A stretch of DNA of 64,000 bases from NCBI GenBank assembly GCA_032173965.1, contig CM063283.1, forward strand, positions 35,503,743 through 35,567,742, read 5' to 3'. This DNA is from Sitta carolinensis. Taxonomy: Eukaryota; Chordata; Aves; Passeriformes; Sittidae. Below the pieces are notes generated by a model. It searched no databases. It had not been told where the DNA came from and saw only the letters and a program-made list of their open reading frames with translations. A program made the position numbers and the translations under genes. Positions 11,501 to 26,500 of the stretch are shown here, piece by piece (position 1 is the stretch's first letter; the number at the start of each line of letters is the position of its first letter).

Positions 11501-14500
11501 AACATATGCACTTCTTACATATTGTTTATGCCCCGTGTTATGATTACTTACCACCTGTTAAGGACATTGCTTAATTATGTGCTGATTTTCAAAATATTAA
11601 AATCTTATCACCATAAAATACTGTGAAAATTATGTTAGGAAAGATCAGTGACTTGCAGCTTTTAAATGATCTGCTTGCTGGATTTCTGAAGAGCCTGCTG
11701 GAAAACCCAGTTGCCCAGCAACATATTTAAGATTGGAGTCATTAGAGAATATCTGAGCAAAACTAAGTGCTACACAATCTGAAGAGGGAAAAAATAGCTG
11801 TATTTCAAAAACTAAGGACTACTGTTGCACAGTTAACTGTCTATAGACCACAAAAAGTACAGGAGAAAATGACCAGACAATTAAAAACAAGTTGCAGAAT
11901 ATTACTATCTCTTAGTACCCTGACTTCATACTTTGAGTTTAAACAGTATCACACTACTTAATAATATAGCTAACATTTCTGAAGTGGGACACAGTTAATT
12001 TAATACTTCCACAAGCAGTTCAGGAACATAAATATAACAAATATCCTGTCAAATTTTGAGTGTTTATCCATTTTTCTTGCTTCCTGTCCTTATAAATGCC
12101 CATAGAAATTTGGAGGCAGTCTAGTAATCTGTACCATTTTATCTTAATAGGATGGAGTTGAGGGAAGGAGAAAAAAAAACAAAAACAAAACAAAAACAAA
12201 CCCAAAAAGAAAACCAAAAACAAACCCAAAAAAACCCAAAAAAAGCAAACAAAACAAACCCAACAGGAAGAAGGCTGCAGTTGTTTGAAAGAAATCCCCA
12301 GACCGCTAAGATGCGACTGAAAAGAACCTAAGCCCTACATAACTCTTTGAAACTTCGACAGTTAACAGCATCATTACTTGCATTTGTTTCTAACAAATGG
12401 AGAGAGTGGATAAAAAGTGTTCTTACCCAATTCATAAAGATGACCACCTACATTAACTAATGCAATAAAGTGAAGATCTACTTTTTCATCTATACTTGGT
12501 GCCTGCAAGACAAAACAAGACAAAAAGAAATTGTGTTTACTAAAACTCTTACATGATTATATGATTAATGAGCATATATCACAATAATATGGAAAACACC
12601 CGGACAAAAGAAATCATAATTGGGAAGCACATTCTGAATCTATACAGAATGGCAGAAGTCAAGTGAGGAACATTTTAGAATACAAAGAAACTGTCTGCAA
12701 TGCATATATCAGTAAGAATCCGTGCAGTAAAGTATCTGGAAGTATTTCCAATTATAGATCTACACAAAAGCTCTGTTTTTCATTACTGAATTAGAAGTAA
12801 AAGCAGCTCAAATACATAAACATCAAAATAGTATTTAATATACATAACAAATCCTTCACTAACCTATCTCCCATACAAAGTGATGCAGGATTCAACTCTG
12901 AATCTGTATTATTTTAGAACTGAAAATATTCACTTGTCAAAATCATTCTTTTCCTCATAAGCGAACCCCAGTCAACCAGTTTCCTCTTTACAGGCAGTAA
13001 AAAAACCCCACATCTTAGGTGGAGAGGAAAGATAATAACCAGAGGTGCCCAGTCTGAATTTTCAAAGTGGTTACATACTCATCATACCCAGTAAGTACAG
13101 TGACAGCACCAAGTGACATGACATTCAAAATGATTACAGTTAACAAAGCTCTACCTAGCCCAGGACTGTGCTGACAACTACAGCAAGAAGCAAAGGCTTT
13201 TGCAGAAGTTCATGGGCATGCACAGCATGGTGCTCCACCAACACTCGTTCCCAGCACCTGCTGAGCAGTGGTGGTTGAACCTTTGAGCCAGAAGATCTAT
13301 CATCACTGCTGAGCCAAAAGCTCTATTGCCACTGTTGTGTTCAATGGCAACTGATGGCATTAATTCCTTATCAGTCTGTCCAGTCTGCATTTGAACTCTG
13401 ATCCACAATTTCAGATGATACTGTTTTGAGCAAATGGGAAAAAGGACTTCACTATCAAGAATGTGACTTGCACAAAAACGTATTCTATGTAGTTTTCTTT
13501 CATTTTTAGTTACTGCTAGGCTTACATGAATTTTCTAATAAGACTTCAAAAATTTAAAACTTGCTAGAAATAGGTTAGAGTGTAGAATAAGTTGTAGAAC
13601 CTCAAAGTCATATTACATTTTAAAGACAGGGTTCAAAATTTTGATGATAGCAAAGAGAAAAGACTTTAAAACATGATATAAATTGAAGAAATTTGGCAAA
13701 CGACCAGAACAATAGAGGAAGGACAAGAAGTCACCAGAAGTCCTTCAAATACATCAAGAAGGCCAAAGAATACATCACTGTGGAGGAACTGCCAACAGCT
13801 TACAGAAATTCTATGTAGCAAGCTCAAAAATGAGAAAAAAAGAAAAAGAAAACAAAAAACCCACACAACTTCCCCTCACTCTCATTTAAGATTTATCTCC
13901 ATGACCAGTCAAAAGTGTGAAAGGCACAAATACCCTGTTTCATCACTGTTTCAGAGAGCCTAGAATGGAGAGAAGGCATCCTGGCCACTGAAGATGAAGC
14001 ATCTATCAAAGGGGCAAGAGGATCTTTCCACCAGAAATTCAAGCAGTCTAAGTGAAATGGCCTTTGATAATTTTGTTTCACAGAACAGAGCCAGGACTTA
14101 GCAAAACCAAACAGCCCCAAGAAGCTGACTACCCCAGCTGCAAACTTCAAAAGACCACAGGTTTCCATAAAACCACACAAGACAGTAGGTAACATCCAAT
14201 GGCACCTTGTTGTTACTGATCACCCAACTTTTTACAGACATCTAAACTGTAGTGCTACAAAAGTGTACAGGCAGGCAAGGCTGAGAATGCTTGTCAAATC
14301 CCACACTGTCACCTAATTTGCTTCATAGATATACTACTTCGTAGCTGTTCACTTATCAATTAAACATATCAACTAAGGAATCTGGGTTTAAGAAATTTCA
14401 GGTTAGGGGAGAGACCACTGCCAGTTAGTGTCACTTTAGAAAGGAAATGGCTAAACAATTTAAAGCCTCCATCTGAACATACTCTACCTGGGCTCAATGC

Positions 14501-17500
14501 GACATGAAGTAGGAGAGTACATCACTATTTCAGAAGACTTTGATATGTTCAGGAGTTGATTTTGACCACATTTAGAAAGAAGATACAGTTGCCCTTTTGA
14601 CCATTTTGGGTGTTATGTTCTTTGTCAAATTCTAATAAACACCCTTTCTCTAGAGAGACACCACTGGCATGCTTGGAATGCTGAGTCTATATATAGAAAT
14701 AAGATGAATAAGGAAGCCATCAAAAAAAGCGTGGTTGACTTTTCATAAAGTTTACTTAGAGACAGACTCCTATAGAATCCTGCTGAGTTTTTGTACATGA
14801 CTAATCTAAATAACATGCTTTCATTGTGCTATTGCCATAAACCATGAGAAATGTTGTGTTTTTACATTTTTAATTCCCCAGCCTCGGAGAGAATGCAAGT
14901 GCCATGCCATTATTAAATTTTCTACCATATGTTCTAATGTAGGCAGTCTCCTTCCATTGAGATTTCTTTTCATCTAATATATATAGCAGTAAAGTTGATC
15001 TGCTACATTTCTTGAAAAATTAGGATTTCAGTAATTTTTGACAGAAACATATTTGCATAATCATAAGCACAGAGAAACAACAGGGTCTAAATAGTCACAA
15101 TGACCTAAAACTTTGTATTAGAAAAATCTGTTGCTTATAACTTAAGCAAACAAGTAATTGGATTGATCTTTCCCAATGTGATGAATCTGATTCAAAAATC
15201 CTCCACCCCTTCCCTCCTTAGGGAAAAAAAACCCCAACACATCCATATGTGCGCAAGAACACTCACACACACACAGACACCACATAAAAAGCCTAGTAAG
15301 TCCAATTTCCACTTCACTGGGAAGCCCTAGAAATTCTAACTCTTGAACCAGAAGACTTTAAATTTCAAAGAAATAGGAAAAAAGTGGAATGTCAGCTCCA
15401 GGGAGATGTCTTTTGTGGCCTCCTTGAAAAGCTACACCTTTGGCCAAGTTTTCAAGTTTCTAATGAAGTGTCTGTGTCAGTGCTTAAAAGAACAAAGAGC
15501 ATAGCTTTAAGAAGTCTGTCTGAACGTTCATCATGAGGTAGTATTGCTTAGAATGGTTACAGAAGATTTTCTCTTGATTGCTTTTCTTGTCAAAGACCAC
15601 AGTGACACAGACATCAATCAAGTGCTGAGATGATCTGTTCCTCTAGACTTTTTCACTTAAAAGCCCTGCCAGCGTGCAAAAGGCAAAAGCACATTTGAAG
15701 GATCACATGTATGTATGAAGCACAAGGAGGAAGACATGTTATCTAAATAACGTGATTGTCTAATCAGGATTTGGAACTAACCTGTGGGATTCAAGACTCA
15801 TTTTTCAAGTCTTCTGAAGAGCTGTCCTGCTGAGTGCAGGAAATTTATACTTCTATCCAGGAAAGACAGAAAGAGGATGAATACCAGCATCTTGAGTAGC
15901 TTACAAGGCTTATGTTATGGTTGCAATCATAGTATAAGAGGTAAGTTTTGGTAATTTGGGTCAGTAGACAGTTTTTCAAATTTATTTCTTCAAACTAAAA
16001 CATGCTGAAAAATAAAAACCAGAATACTCAAAACTGATTTAAAGAAGAAAAAATACAAGAAGTTCAGTGCTCAAAGTGATGAAGAACATGATTTCAAATG
16101 TAACTTTTTCCCAAGAAACTAAGGTAATATTCGACGATAATAATACAGAATATCTTCATGAATACTCAGTCATACACACAAAAGAGACAGCCAAGGTTGT
16201 CTGCCCTCTAATTTTGGATGCCACATTAAAAACACTTAAATATCAGTCACAATTTTTCAGAGGATTTGACTGCCTTCTCTGCTTACCTGGACATTCAAAT
16301 TGAATAATAAACAAGTGCTGACCTTTGTGAGAAATCAATTTGAATTGACTTGTCTCAGGTCAATACCCATAGTCCGTGCTATTGAAACAGAACATCTACC
16401 TCTCTTCACTAGCAGATTTCAAGTCTGTAATTAAAATGGCACTTCCCAAAGTTTTCACAATATAAATGATAACCCTTCCTACGCCTTCTTGTACTAAGAA
16501 ATTCTTTTTGTTTTACCTTTCACCATTGCATGCTGCCCTCTGTTCATTAATTAAACCAGTCTTTCTAGTTGTTGCACTAATCTTCAGAAACTCAATGGTA
16601 CACCCCATATCACTGTTTGCCCAATCGTATCAGCCTGTCTAATAAAGTGTATTTTATCACCTGCACAGTTTATCTTGCAATGCACTTAGACCATTATCCC
16701 AATCTAAAAGTTGCTGTTCAATTTTCATGCATTTGAAATCCTTTGATCTTCAAATGTTGCTAAGTCAAGACAAAACTGTTTGTTAAATTTATGTGCAACT
16801 GGTTTCTTTCCCCAAAAACTTAATTTCTGGGACAAACTTACAACTGGGGGAAAAATATGGATCTACTGAACAAGTCTTGCCACACCCTGCTCAAAATTTA
16901 TTTATTAAAGACCACATTAGAAAAACAGATTCAGTGTTACATGATAGTTTTCAGGCAACTTCTCCTGACTATGTCTTGTATTTTTATTATTCCCTTCCAC
17001 TTGCTTTTGAAAGGAAAAAAAAAAAAGCAAGAAGCCTCACAAGCCAGTTTAGTAGAATACTTCGCAATACAGGTAGTGATTGGGAAAGGAAAAAAAAAAC
17101 ACCACTTGGCATTAAGTCAAGAAACTAGCATCAGGAGTCTGTTAAATTATGAAAGAGTACTGAAGACTGATAGGGAAGAGACAATTTTGCAGAACTTCAG
17201 GAATAAAAAAAGGCAGATACATCCAAGGGAAAGATCATGACAAAAGCAGCTACAGTTTTAAGAGAAGAAAAAACCTTAGAGGTTTATCTATACAAATTCA
17301 CTCACAAGGAATTACAGGAAGCCAAAGAAAAACACATCCAAAAAAGAATACTAGGTATGGTTTAGATTCAATAAATTCTGAAGTAAAAGGGAAAAAGTGA
17401 TGCAATTGCTGTTGAGTAGATTAGACATCTATAACTTCCATTTTGCAGCATAGAATGTGCTTGGGCAAATGTCCTGTGTAGGACTGTGAAAGGCATTTGG

Positions 17501-20500
17501 GTCCCAGTTAAAGTACCACAACTAAAACAAAGGCCATTGGAATGATGGTCACAAGTTTTTAGCAACACTATTTCTGACTTTTTCTCACAGAACAGTGACA
17601 TCTCTATTCATACCCAATATACTGCAGTGAGTTTGACACATAAAAGGCAGCAAAACCTAAGGCAAGCAGAGACACTAAAAGAATAGATGAGCTGTTGAAC
17701 TGGAAGACAAAATGACAAGGATTGAGGGAAAGTCAACATTACTAAACAAGCATGTGGTTAGCTTATCATAAAAATTTGCCACATCTACTGCAATTTATCA
17801 GATTTGTAAAGAATGTTTCAGGACAGTATTTTCGATTTTTTCCCCTCCTATTATATGTTCTTAACTCATCTGGAGACCTACTCTAAAAAGATGCATTGGG
17901 TCTGTCTGGGATGGAGCTCGTTTCCCCAGAGCAGCCCTCCCAGTGCTGAGGTTTGCATTGGTAGTTGGAAAGGGGCTGATAATGCCCCATTGCTTTGGCC
18001 ACTGATGAGCAGTGCTGGTTCTGCACCAGTGCCCTCTCTTCAACCCTTCCAGCAGTAGGATGGAGGTGGGCAAGATCTTGAGAGGGGATACAGTCAAGAC
18101 AGCCAACTCAAACTGACCAAAGGGATATTCTGTACCATATGAGGTCTGCTCAGCAAGAAAAGCTAAGAGAAAGGAGGAGAAAAGGGGGCACGCATGAGTT
18201 ATTGTGGTATTTGTCTTCCTGGCCAACCACTACACATACTGAAGACCAGCTTCCCAAGAAGTGTCTGGACATCCCCTGCTGATGGGAAGTACAGAATAAA
18301 TCTTTTGTTTTCCCCTGCTTTCATGTGAAGCTTTTGCTTTACTGAACAGCCTTTATCTTGACATATGAATTTTTTTCTCTGATTTTCTCCCCACCCTGGA
18401 CTGCAAAGAAGGGGAGTGACAGAGCAGCCTGGTGGGCATCTGGTATCCAGCCAAGGTCAACCACCATTGAAGTCAAGGAAAGTTTTCAACTAGGAAAAGT
18501 GATTTTATTTAAGGAGACTAGAAAAAGTGTCCCAGCATCAAAACAAAACTTTTGCTCTAAATTTTGAAACAATCTTTTTTTTTCTGTCTGTTGATGTTTT
18601 AGCAGTAGAAATACACTCAGAACTACAAGAAAGTTCAACTCTATTTTAAACACAATACACAGGATGTTCCCCCCTCCTTAAATTCAAGAGCATAGATATC
18701 TTAATAAAAGCAATACTAAAATGCTCATACATTTCTCATACACTGGACTCATGCAATGCTGAGCAGTTCAGCCTTTTTGTACACCTAGCAGAACATCAGA
18801 GCTGTACTAATACTACTTGTTGAGAGGACATTAAATACTACCTTGTCACTCAAATTTTACCAAGCCAGCTGAGACAGGTTTAATGCCAAAAATGCTGCCT
18901 GGTTTCTTGCATATTAAACTAATTTTAAAATAGGTTGTGTGTTCTTAATTTTCTTGTAAGGCATGTTATACAAAAGTGTAAAGATGAGAACATTTAGTTA
19001 CCAATACATATCAGACTATATAGTATTCACTGATAAGTCTTTGTGTGTAGGCCTTGCAATTTTAATCTGTTGGATGAAGAACATTAGTGGAATTAAGATA
19101 TAATATTTTAAAACCTTTTAGCAGCAAGCCTCTGTTTTGCCAAATAGAGTTGTATTGAAAGCTAAACTAATATTCTCATTATTAAAATAAACTAATGCTC
19201 ATTACTATGATGAGGACTTGCTTTTCGACATTTTCTGAAGCTAAAACTTTCAGTTTGGTTTTCTGCTATAATGACAACAGGTTATGCTGCAATGTCCATC
19301 TTTAGGTAAGTCAGTTATTTACTGTTAAAGTAAACTCATGTTCAATTAATGCTTTGTTCTAGGCAGGCACACTCAAGCTCAAGTATCCTTTAACAAGTCT
19401 TTTCTTAACAACAAGCATAGATAAGTCAAATTCAAACAAGATCTCAATTTCAAATTACAGAAACGTGACATAGAATTTTCCAAGGTTTACTGAATAATAA
19501 AATCCCCAGGTTAAATGTCAGATGTTTGTCCAAGTCAGCAAAACAAATGAGGGGTAAGAAGCATGATTTGGGAAGAATTTAAGTCTGTGTTTAACTTCAC
19601 GCCTCCTCAGATCCCAAAATATTTAACTAGCTCCAAATGATAACATCAAGCATGTTCCACAGTTCTGAATATTACAAGAAAGCTAGACACTAATAAAAGC
19701 AATTACTATTCATATGAAGAGAAAGGAGTCTGGAAAAAGACCTCATCTTGAGATATTTATCATGATAAAAATACAAAAGCTATAAAGAAATGGAAGCATT
19801 TGACACTAATTTTTAATAGCAGTAACAAATTACATGTGCAAAGACACATCTGAAGGAAAAAGAAAATTATTTGGACCATAGTCAGAGTACTTATTTCACC
19901 TCAGTAAAAAACCCACATAACTCAAAGAAGAATTTCCAGGAACACAGGTGAAATGTGATCAGTATCAAAGGATAAAAACAAAATCAATGTCTCAGTTTTG
20001 CATTTAAGACCATTAACTTCTACATACCAAGATTTATTTTTCTATTCATGTATGCACTAGAAGTGTGATCACTCCTTAAAAGCAGGATGAAATAGCACTA
20101 AAAGACTCTTTCGGTTCAGTATTTCTGCTGGTGGCCATCAGGCCATTAAGAAATATTGTCTACTCTGTACATATAATTTTTTCCAGATTTTCAAGATACA
20201 TTTGTGGTCTGTGAATGAAGAAGGAAAAAAAGTTTAAGTATTTGATGACAAGCTTTTCTTATTAGAACGTCTTCCCTTTCAACTACAATGTTTGCCTACA
20301 AACTAGATGAAGAAACAAGATGTCAAGTGAGAAAGCAACCAGCCCCTTGGGATTAAAGAAAACATTTTATCATTACTAAAATACCCAGTGACCATTAACC
20401 AAGAGTTAATGAAAGAAAAGGAGACTAAGTTTAGGGTATGAGAACTTAGTACCAGGTCTCAAACACAGAAGAAATACCATGTGGCAAAAAATTAGAAGCT

Positions 20501-23500
20501 CCTTGGTTTAGCAGATCCAAATGAAAGATCATGAAGATGAGGTGGAAAGAAGAGGCTGGATGTGGAGCCCATGGCAAAAAAAAAGCATCAGTTCATGAAA
20601 GGCAAACTTCTTCTATGCTTTGAAAATGATTTGGCATATGTATGGAATCAAAAATACCTGGACAGCAAAGCATGGAATGATGTACTTTTGCTGTCTGACA
20701 AAGTAGAAAGGGAAAAAAAAAAACCAGGAAGAAAGAAATCCTAAGAATGGTTGAGAAAAGACCCCAACAAAACATGATGCCTTGAAGACTGAAGCTACAT
20801 GGCAGAAAGCCAGTGGTGTCAAGAGTAAGAAAAGACTGAAGATGGACTACACTTACAACAGAATGAAGCCCAACAGATGGAAGGCGTATCAAGGGCCGCC
20901 ACCGGCGCAGACGGACTGATGGACTGGGAGCCTTTGCAGGACCTACATGATTACGTTTGGCCCAGGAGAGGGATGCAGAGTGACACAATGGTGAGGCCTT
21001 CGTTCTGCTGTGGCTAACCTGAGGCTGCGATGAGCATGGTGGTGAAGACAGCGAGGACGATGACGACTACATAAACATTAAAAAAGAACATACTTAGCCC
21101 ACTTAAACTTGAAATAGCATCCCTGCAACTGCAGCAAATAGCAACTGCAAAAGTGTCCACTAATGAGTATACTGTCCTTTAACTGGTCAAATCACACACA
21201 TAATAATCAAGAATGTGTTGAATTCAAATGAGAAGATGAAAGACCACTGCAAATAAGCAAATACATTGTTCAAATCTGAAGTTTATAGTCAGATAAGCTA
21301 GAGGTTATTCACACCCAGGGAATTCACAATATGAACACAAATTAACTGACTCACTCAAGAGACAGTGTTGGAATGTGAGGAGGGAGGGGATTTAAGCATC
21401 GTTTAATGGAAGAAATAGTTAAGAACAGAGAAAGAATCAGTTTTGTCTACAGCTACAAAAGCTGTGAGCAACAGTTTTTTGGCAATTTGGGAAAGCTAGA
21501 TTGTGCTACTCTGGGATTTAAGATGAATCAAGTAACTATGGTAACAGAACCCAGAGTTTCTTTACTGTTCCATGTCTAACATAAAAGGAAAGCAAAGGAA
21601 AAGGGAAGCTTACCGTGGTGAAGTATGCAACTTCCTAAGTTTTTCACCTATTCTTCTAAAATAGCAGGCCAGTGGCAGTACTGCCATTAACACTCAGGAT
21701 CCCTTTAGTATCCGTGGAAGCAGTAGGACTATGTTAAACCATTCAAATTGTTACTATTAGAAGAAAGACCATAGAAGTATTAAAAATGACTCTCAGCTCC
21801 AACTGACAAAGTTATAGTAAATATATTAAGACCAGAAAGGACCATTGTGATGATTTAGTTTTGATCTTCTGTCCCACACAGGCCACAGGACCAAACAAGT
21901 TCAAGTTTTGCTTGGATCAGAGCATACTCATAGAACAAAAACAAATGTACAAGCTCAACCATTTTTTTACTACTGAAAAAAATCAGAATAAATATAAAAA
22001 TTCAGTAAGTAGCATATTCATACAGTTTACTAAAATTCATAATAAATGAAAATGTAACCTTTTAAGTCCTGTTCAATGATGACATAAAATGAACAATAGA
22101 TTACATTATTTATGTGGCCATGATGCCAAACCAGGAGCTCATCTTCAGCACTTCATCCACTATTATCCTGGAATGTATAAATATTCCCAGAACCTTTCAG
22201 AGAACCCCTTGCCTTCTGTCAAGAAATGAAGTTAATCTTTTGTGCTAATTATGCAGCTTTTATTTGGCCTCAGAAAAACACTCCTTTGTTTGAAGTTAAT
22301 CTAAAGGGTGATCCAGATTGTCCTGTGCTGATGTCTTGTGCTTTATTATCTCTTGATCTTTTGCCACCACCTGTAGGTTTTGGGCGCGTTTTAATCACAG
22401 AATCATGGAATGGTTTGGATTGGAAGGGCCCACTGTAGTCTGAGACTCCTGGGCCCGAAGTTTCTGAGTTTCTGAACTCAGTTTCTTCGTGGTGTTTTGA
22501 TTCAGGAAGACCTTGTGTTCTCACAGGCTTGGCAGAAACATCACAAGTGTTATTGTAACAAGAGTGATGTTTTGAATTCCTTTCTGTGGGATGGACCTTC
22601 TCTCTGTCTTTCAGTTTTTGGCCAATGGGATGAAGAGTTCTGGCACTCTTCTGACCAATGAGATGGCCTGCTCAAGAAGCTATATAAAGGGGGTCAGTCT
22701 TTGAATAAAGAGGAGTCAGATGCAGTTTTTATAATGAGGTCTCATGTCATCTGTTCATCGCTGACAGCGACAGCCCACCTTAAAGATCATCTAGTTAAAA
22801 TTCCCACCATGGGCAGGTTACCTTCCATTCCACCAGGTTGCTCAGAGCCCCTCCCAAATTGGCCTTGGACACTTCCAGGCTTGAGTCCTCCACAACTTCT
22901 CTAGGCAACTTTTCCCCTTGCCTCACCACCCTCACAGTAAGGAATTTCTTCCTAATGTCTACTCTAAGCCCACCATCTTACAGTTTGAAGCCATTTCCCT
23001 TTGTCCTGTCACTAGCTCTTGCAGGCTCCCTTCAGGTACCTGGAAGGCAGCAATCCTGTCACCCTGTTACTGTCTTCCACATCACTGACAGACTGTTTAA
23101 TAGTACAAGTCTTAGAACCAACCCCTGCAGAGACCCACAAGCTAACACAGTAACTTATCATTGACACCCCACTTATCTGCCCTGAGACCTGCCAGGTTAG
23201 GGCAGGCAAAACAGAAACTGCAGTTCCTTAAGGTATGTCCCAAATTATGCATTCAATGGAATGACTCTTTCTGCTCCCATATTGTTGACCTTAAAGAACG
23301 AAGATAGGGTTAGGAATTCATCATGAAGAGCAACCATCAAGTACAGTAGAAACTGTAGAGCACAAAGACAATCATGGAATGTTACTAAGTCTCATAACCT
23401 GTCCAGAGAACGCAGTTTTCCAAAGGTTTGTCACAGTTTGTTTTTTTCCTTTAATTTCAAACATTCTGATCCACCTCCTACATCTCAGCAGCTTCTCATA

Positions 23501-26500
23501 AAAGAGGACAAAACTAGAAAACCTCCAATCCAAAAATGGAATTCCATGAATAAAAAAGGAATTAAGCAATGACAATACTTCTACACAAGAGAAAGGCTTA
23601 CAAGACCTAAAGGCTACTACAGTTTATTTGTACTACTGACTGGGGTTTTTTCATATTCTTCACTTGAAGAACAGATCTAAAATGAGACAATTTATGTTTA
23701 GATAACGTATCAGATGGCTTTAAAAACTATCATCAAAAGATGATTGCTAAAAGACTGCTTCTGGAATTCCTTAGTCCTCAGACCTCCCCAATGGAGGGAT
23801 GAACCTATAAGATTAGAACCTGCTGTCAAGCAGAAAGCTCTTAAGCTTTGCTGACTAGACAGTTCATGATAAAAGGCAAGACGCACTTGTATGTTTTAAA
23901 ATTTTGTAAGCTGCTGCCATCATAACAGACAGGATTGATAAGTCTTCCAAGAATCTGAATTATAGCATCTTTTTAGTGAGAAACAGTTAAAAAAAATGAA
24001 ACTAAAAACCTTGCTGAGAGTATGATACTCTGATGCTTTCCATTGACTGTAATCTGTTAAACTGTATACTTCTGCTCTGGAAAAAAATCCTATTTTTTTA
24101 GGATTTCTGTATAATTACTGTGAAACAATTTATAAGATTTTGAATACCAAATTTAAGAATTGTTTAACAGTACAGGAATGACCTCAAAGATTCTTTTCTT
24201 TTGATAGCCTTTTAAAAGTTTTGTTACTATTTTTAACACAAGTCTATACTTCTACCATTCTTCTTTATTGCTCTTATTTGTTTTCTGGCCAATATTGCTA
24301 AAATGATGAGAAAATATTAAAAACACACCTTGCCATAAATGTAACAAGACCAACAAATACTTTAGCTTTTTGAAACTGAATTTATACCATAGAATGTCAT
24401 TTAGGGCAACTAATATTTTAGTATTTCTAGTTAGTATTTGTCCTGATTTTTACTTCCATTCATTGAATTTTTTATCCTTTATTTCCTGTACTAGTGGGTC
24501 CTCTAGTGAGATAAACTAAGAAAATGAGAAACTCCCCCTCCACTGAAGATATATTTTTGCATCTGCAGGAGTGGAATTTCAGCAGACAGTATATAGGAAT
24601 TTTGGAAAATTAAACACAATACTGGATATGGCTAATTAACAAGGCTGTAATAACCAGAAAATTCTATGCATTGTTTAATTAAAAAACATTAATTAAGCTA
24701 CGTGAACTGAATTTATTTTCAAATCAATATTAAAAAAATTAAATTATAATTAATGTTAATATTACTATGAATGTTAATGTTAATGTTAAATACACATCAC
24801 CAAATAAAGAATATAGTCATGCATTTCACATTTAATTTAAAATATGGAAGACAAATCCTAACTTGAAACACTCTATTCAAACAAAATTTATTAACAGCTA
24901 GAAACTGAAGAAAAGAGAGAATTAGTCTAACTTCACAAGAAGAAAAGATCACAGGATACATCACAGGATCCTGTGATCAGAGGATCACAGGATATTCCTG
25001 TGCTGAAAATTATAGCAGGTCAAATATCTGAAGTGGTAAAACAAAAGCCCTGAAATAGAATTGAATGTTACTGCCATATAAACCAGTAAGTACATCAAGT
25101 TTATTGTATGAAATGCAAAAAAAAAAAAATACATTATAAAGAAGTTAAAAGCTTCATGGAGTAGGTCCAGAAAATATTCAGGCAATTACCATCTGCCTCA
25201 ATCCAAAACTCACTCCTATATATAGCTGTTACTAAAATCTAAGATCTAAAAGGAATCACATACAGAGTTTGTCAGGTTCCAAGAGCTGTGGTTTTCCACG
25301 TTCATAAAAGTGCCTAAGTCTGATAGTGCTGAGGAACTCATGGCTTACACCCAAACCCGACAGATTCTAGAAACAGAGATCTGTTTGCTCATCTTGTTTG
25401 TGAAACACAATCCAGCAAATTATTTCAGTCCACATGTAATGCACTGAAGATCTGACAGGACAAAGCAGCATCTGGTATTGCACGACCATTTCTAAAAAGA
25501 AATACATATTATTAACTTCCTAGTGGATACAAAAATTCATCTGTCTGCAAACTCAGGTTCAGAGCATCCTCACAGTGGAAAGTTCAAGCCCATGCTACCT
25601 TCCTCTTTGGAAGCTTCCCTGCTTATCAGCTCACAACCTGCGCTGAGACAGAGGCTTTTCTTTCCTCTGTTTTGAGGTTGTGTCACTGTGCAGAAACACC
25701 AGCTGCACTGGGACAGAGAGAAAATGAGCTTTAATGGCATAACAACATGTCTGGAAACCTGGGAAACAGAGGGAGATTGCATACTTTCAGTCCTGGTCTT
25801 TGTTTCATATGCACAAGCCTGGGATTGGAGGCCCTGGCACATGTTCTGCGTCTGCTCAATTGCATTGTTCCATAAGTTTGCAGAGCCTCCTCCCAACATG
25901 CTGTTCATTATATAGTTCCCAAACAGTAACTCTGGAGCAGAGATGGGAGAAGGTTGAAGCAACTTTTTCTAGCTAAGTAGGCAATATAAGGGTTATTATA
26001 GCTTTAAGATTTTTCTCAGAGGAGGTGTACTTAGTATCTATCAATCACTTTTCCCCACCACCTTTTGAAACTTTGTTTTTGTTTAAATAATTGCTCATTA
26101 TTGAATTAAACACAATATTTTAAATGGTCTGTATTACAGTTAAAGCCAAGTGTTCTTATTCCTTAGTCATTATCATTACTGTGTTTTTACATGAAAATTA
26201 AATCTATGTATCACAGTGACTGAAAAAAAAATACTCTTCCTCCTCTTTCCTTCACAAAGGTTTTAAATTTCTCAACAGCATTTCAAGCCTATGTTGGTGG
26301 TGCTGGTGAAATCTTGAGAGACATTAAGTTTCTTCAAATTTTTATTAAAAGATAAGCAGCCAGACAGAGGGTAGGAGTCTGACAAAGGAAGAATTCCAGA
26401 GGCAGAAGATGCTGCATGAGCTCATCTCCAACAATACGCCACAGAATTCACATGAACTCAAGACATTGTGTGTATTTTGACTACAAGAAAAGCTTGGTCC

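Noticed and set aside
13690..13800. Possible CR1 coding-region fragment (AAGTCCTTCAAATACATCAAG)
   Set aside because: Only a short phrase resembles CR1 ORF2. The flanks do not continue the match, so I could not support it.
25564..25960. Overlapping 130- and 75-codon frames on opposite strands in UCHL3 intron 6
   Set aside because: No splice context, no motif and no recognisable homologue. Probably chance.
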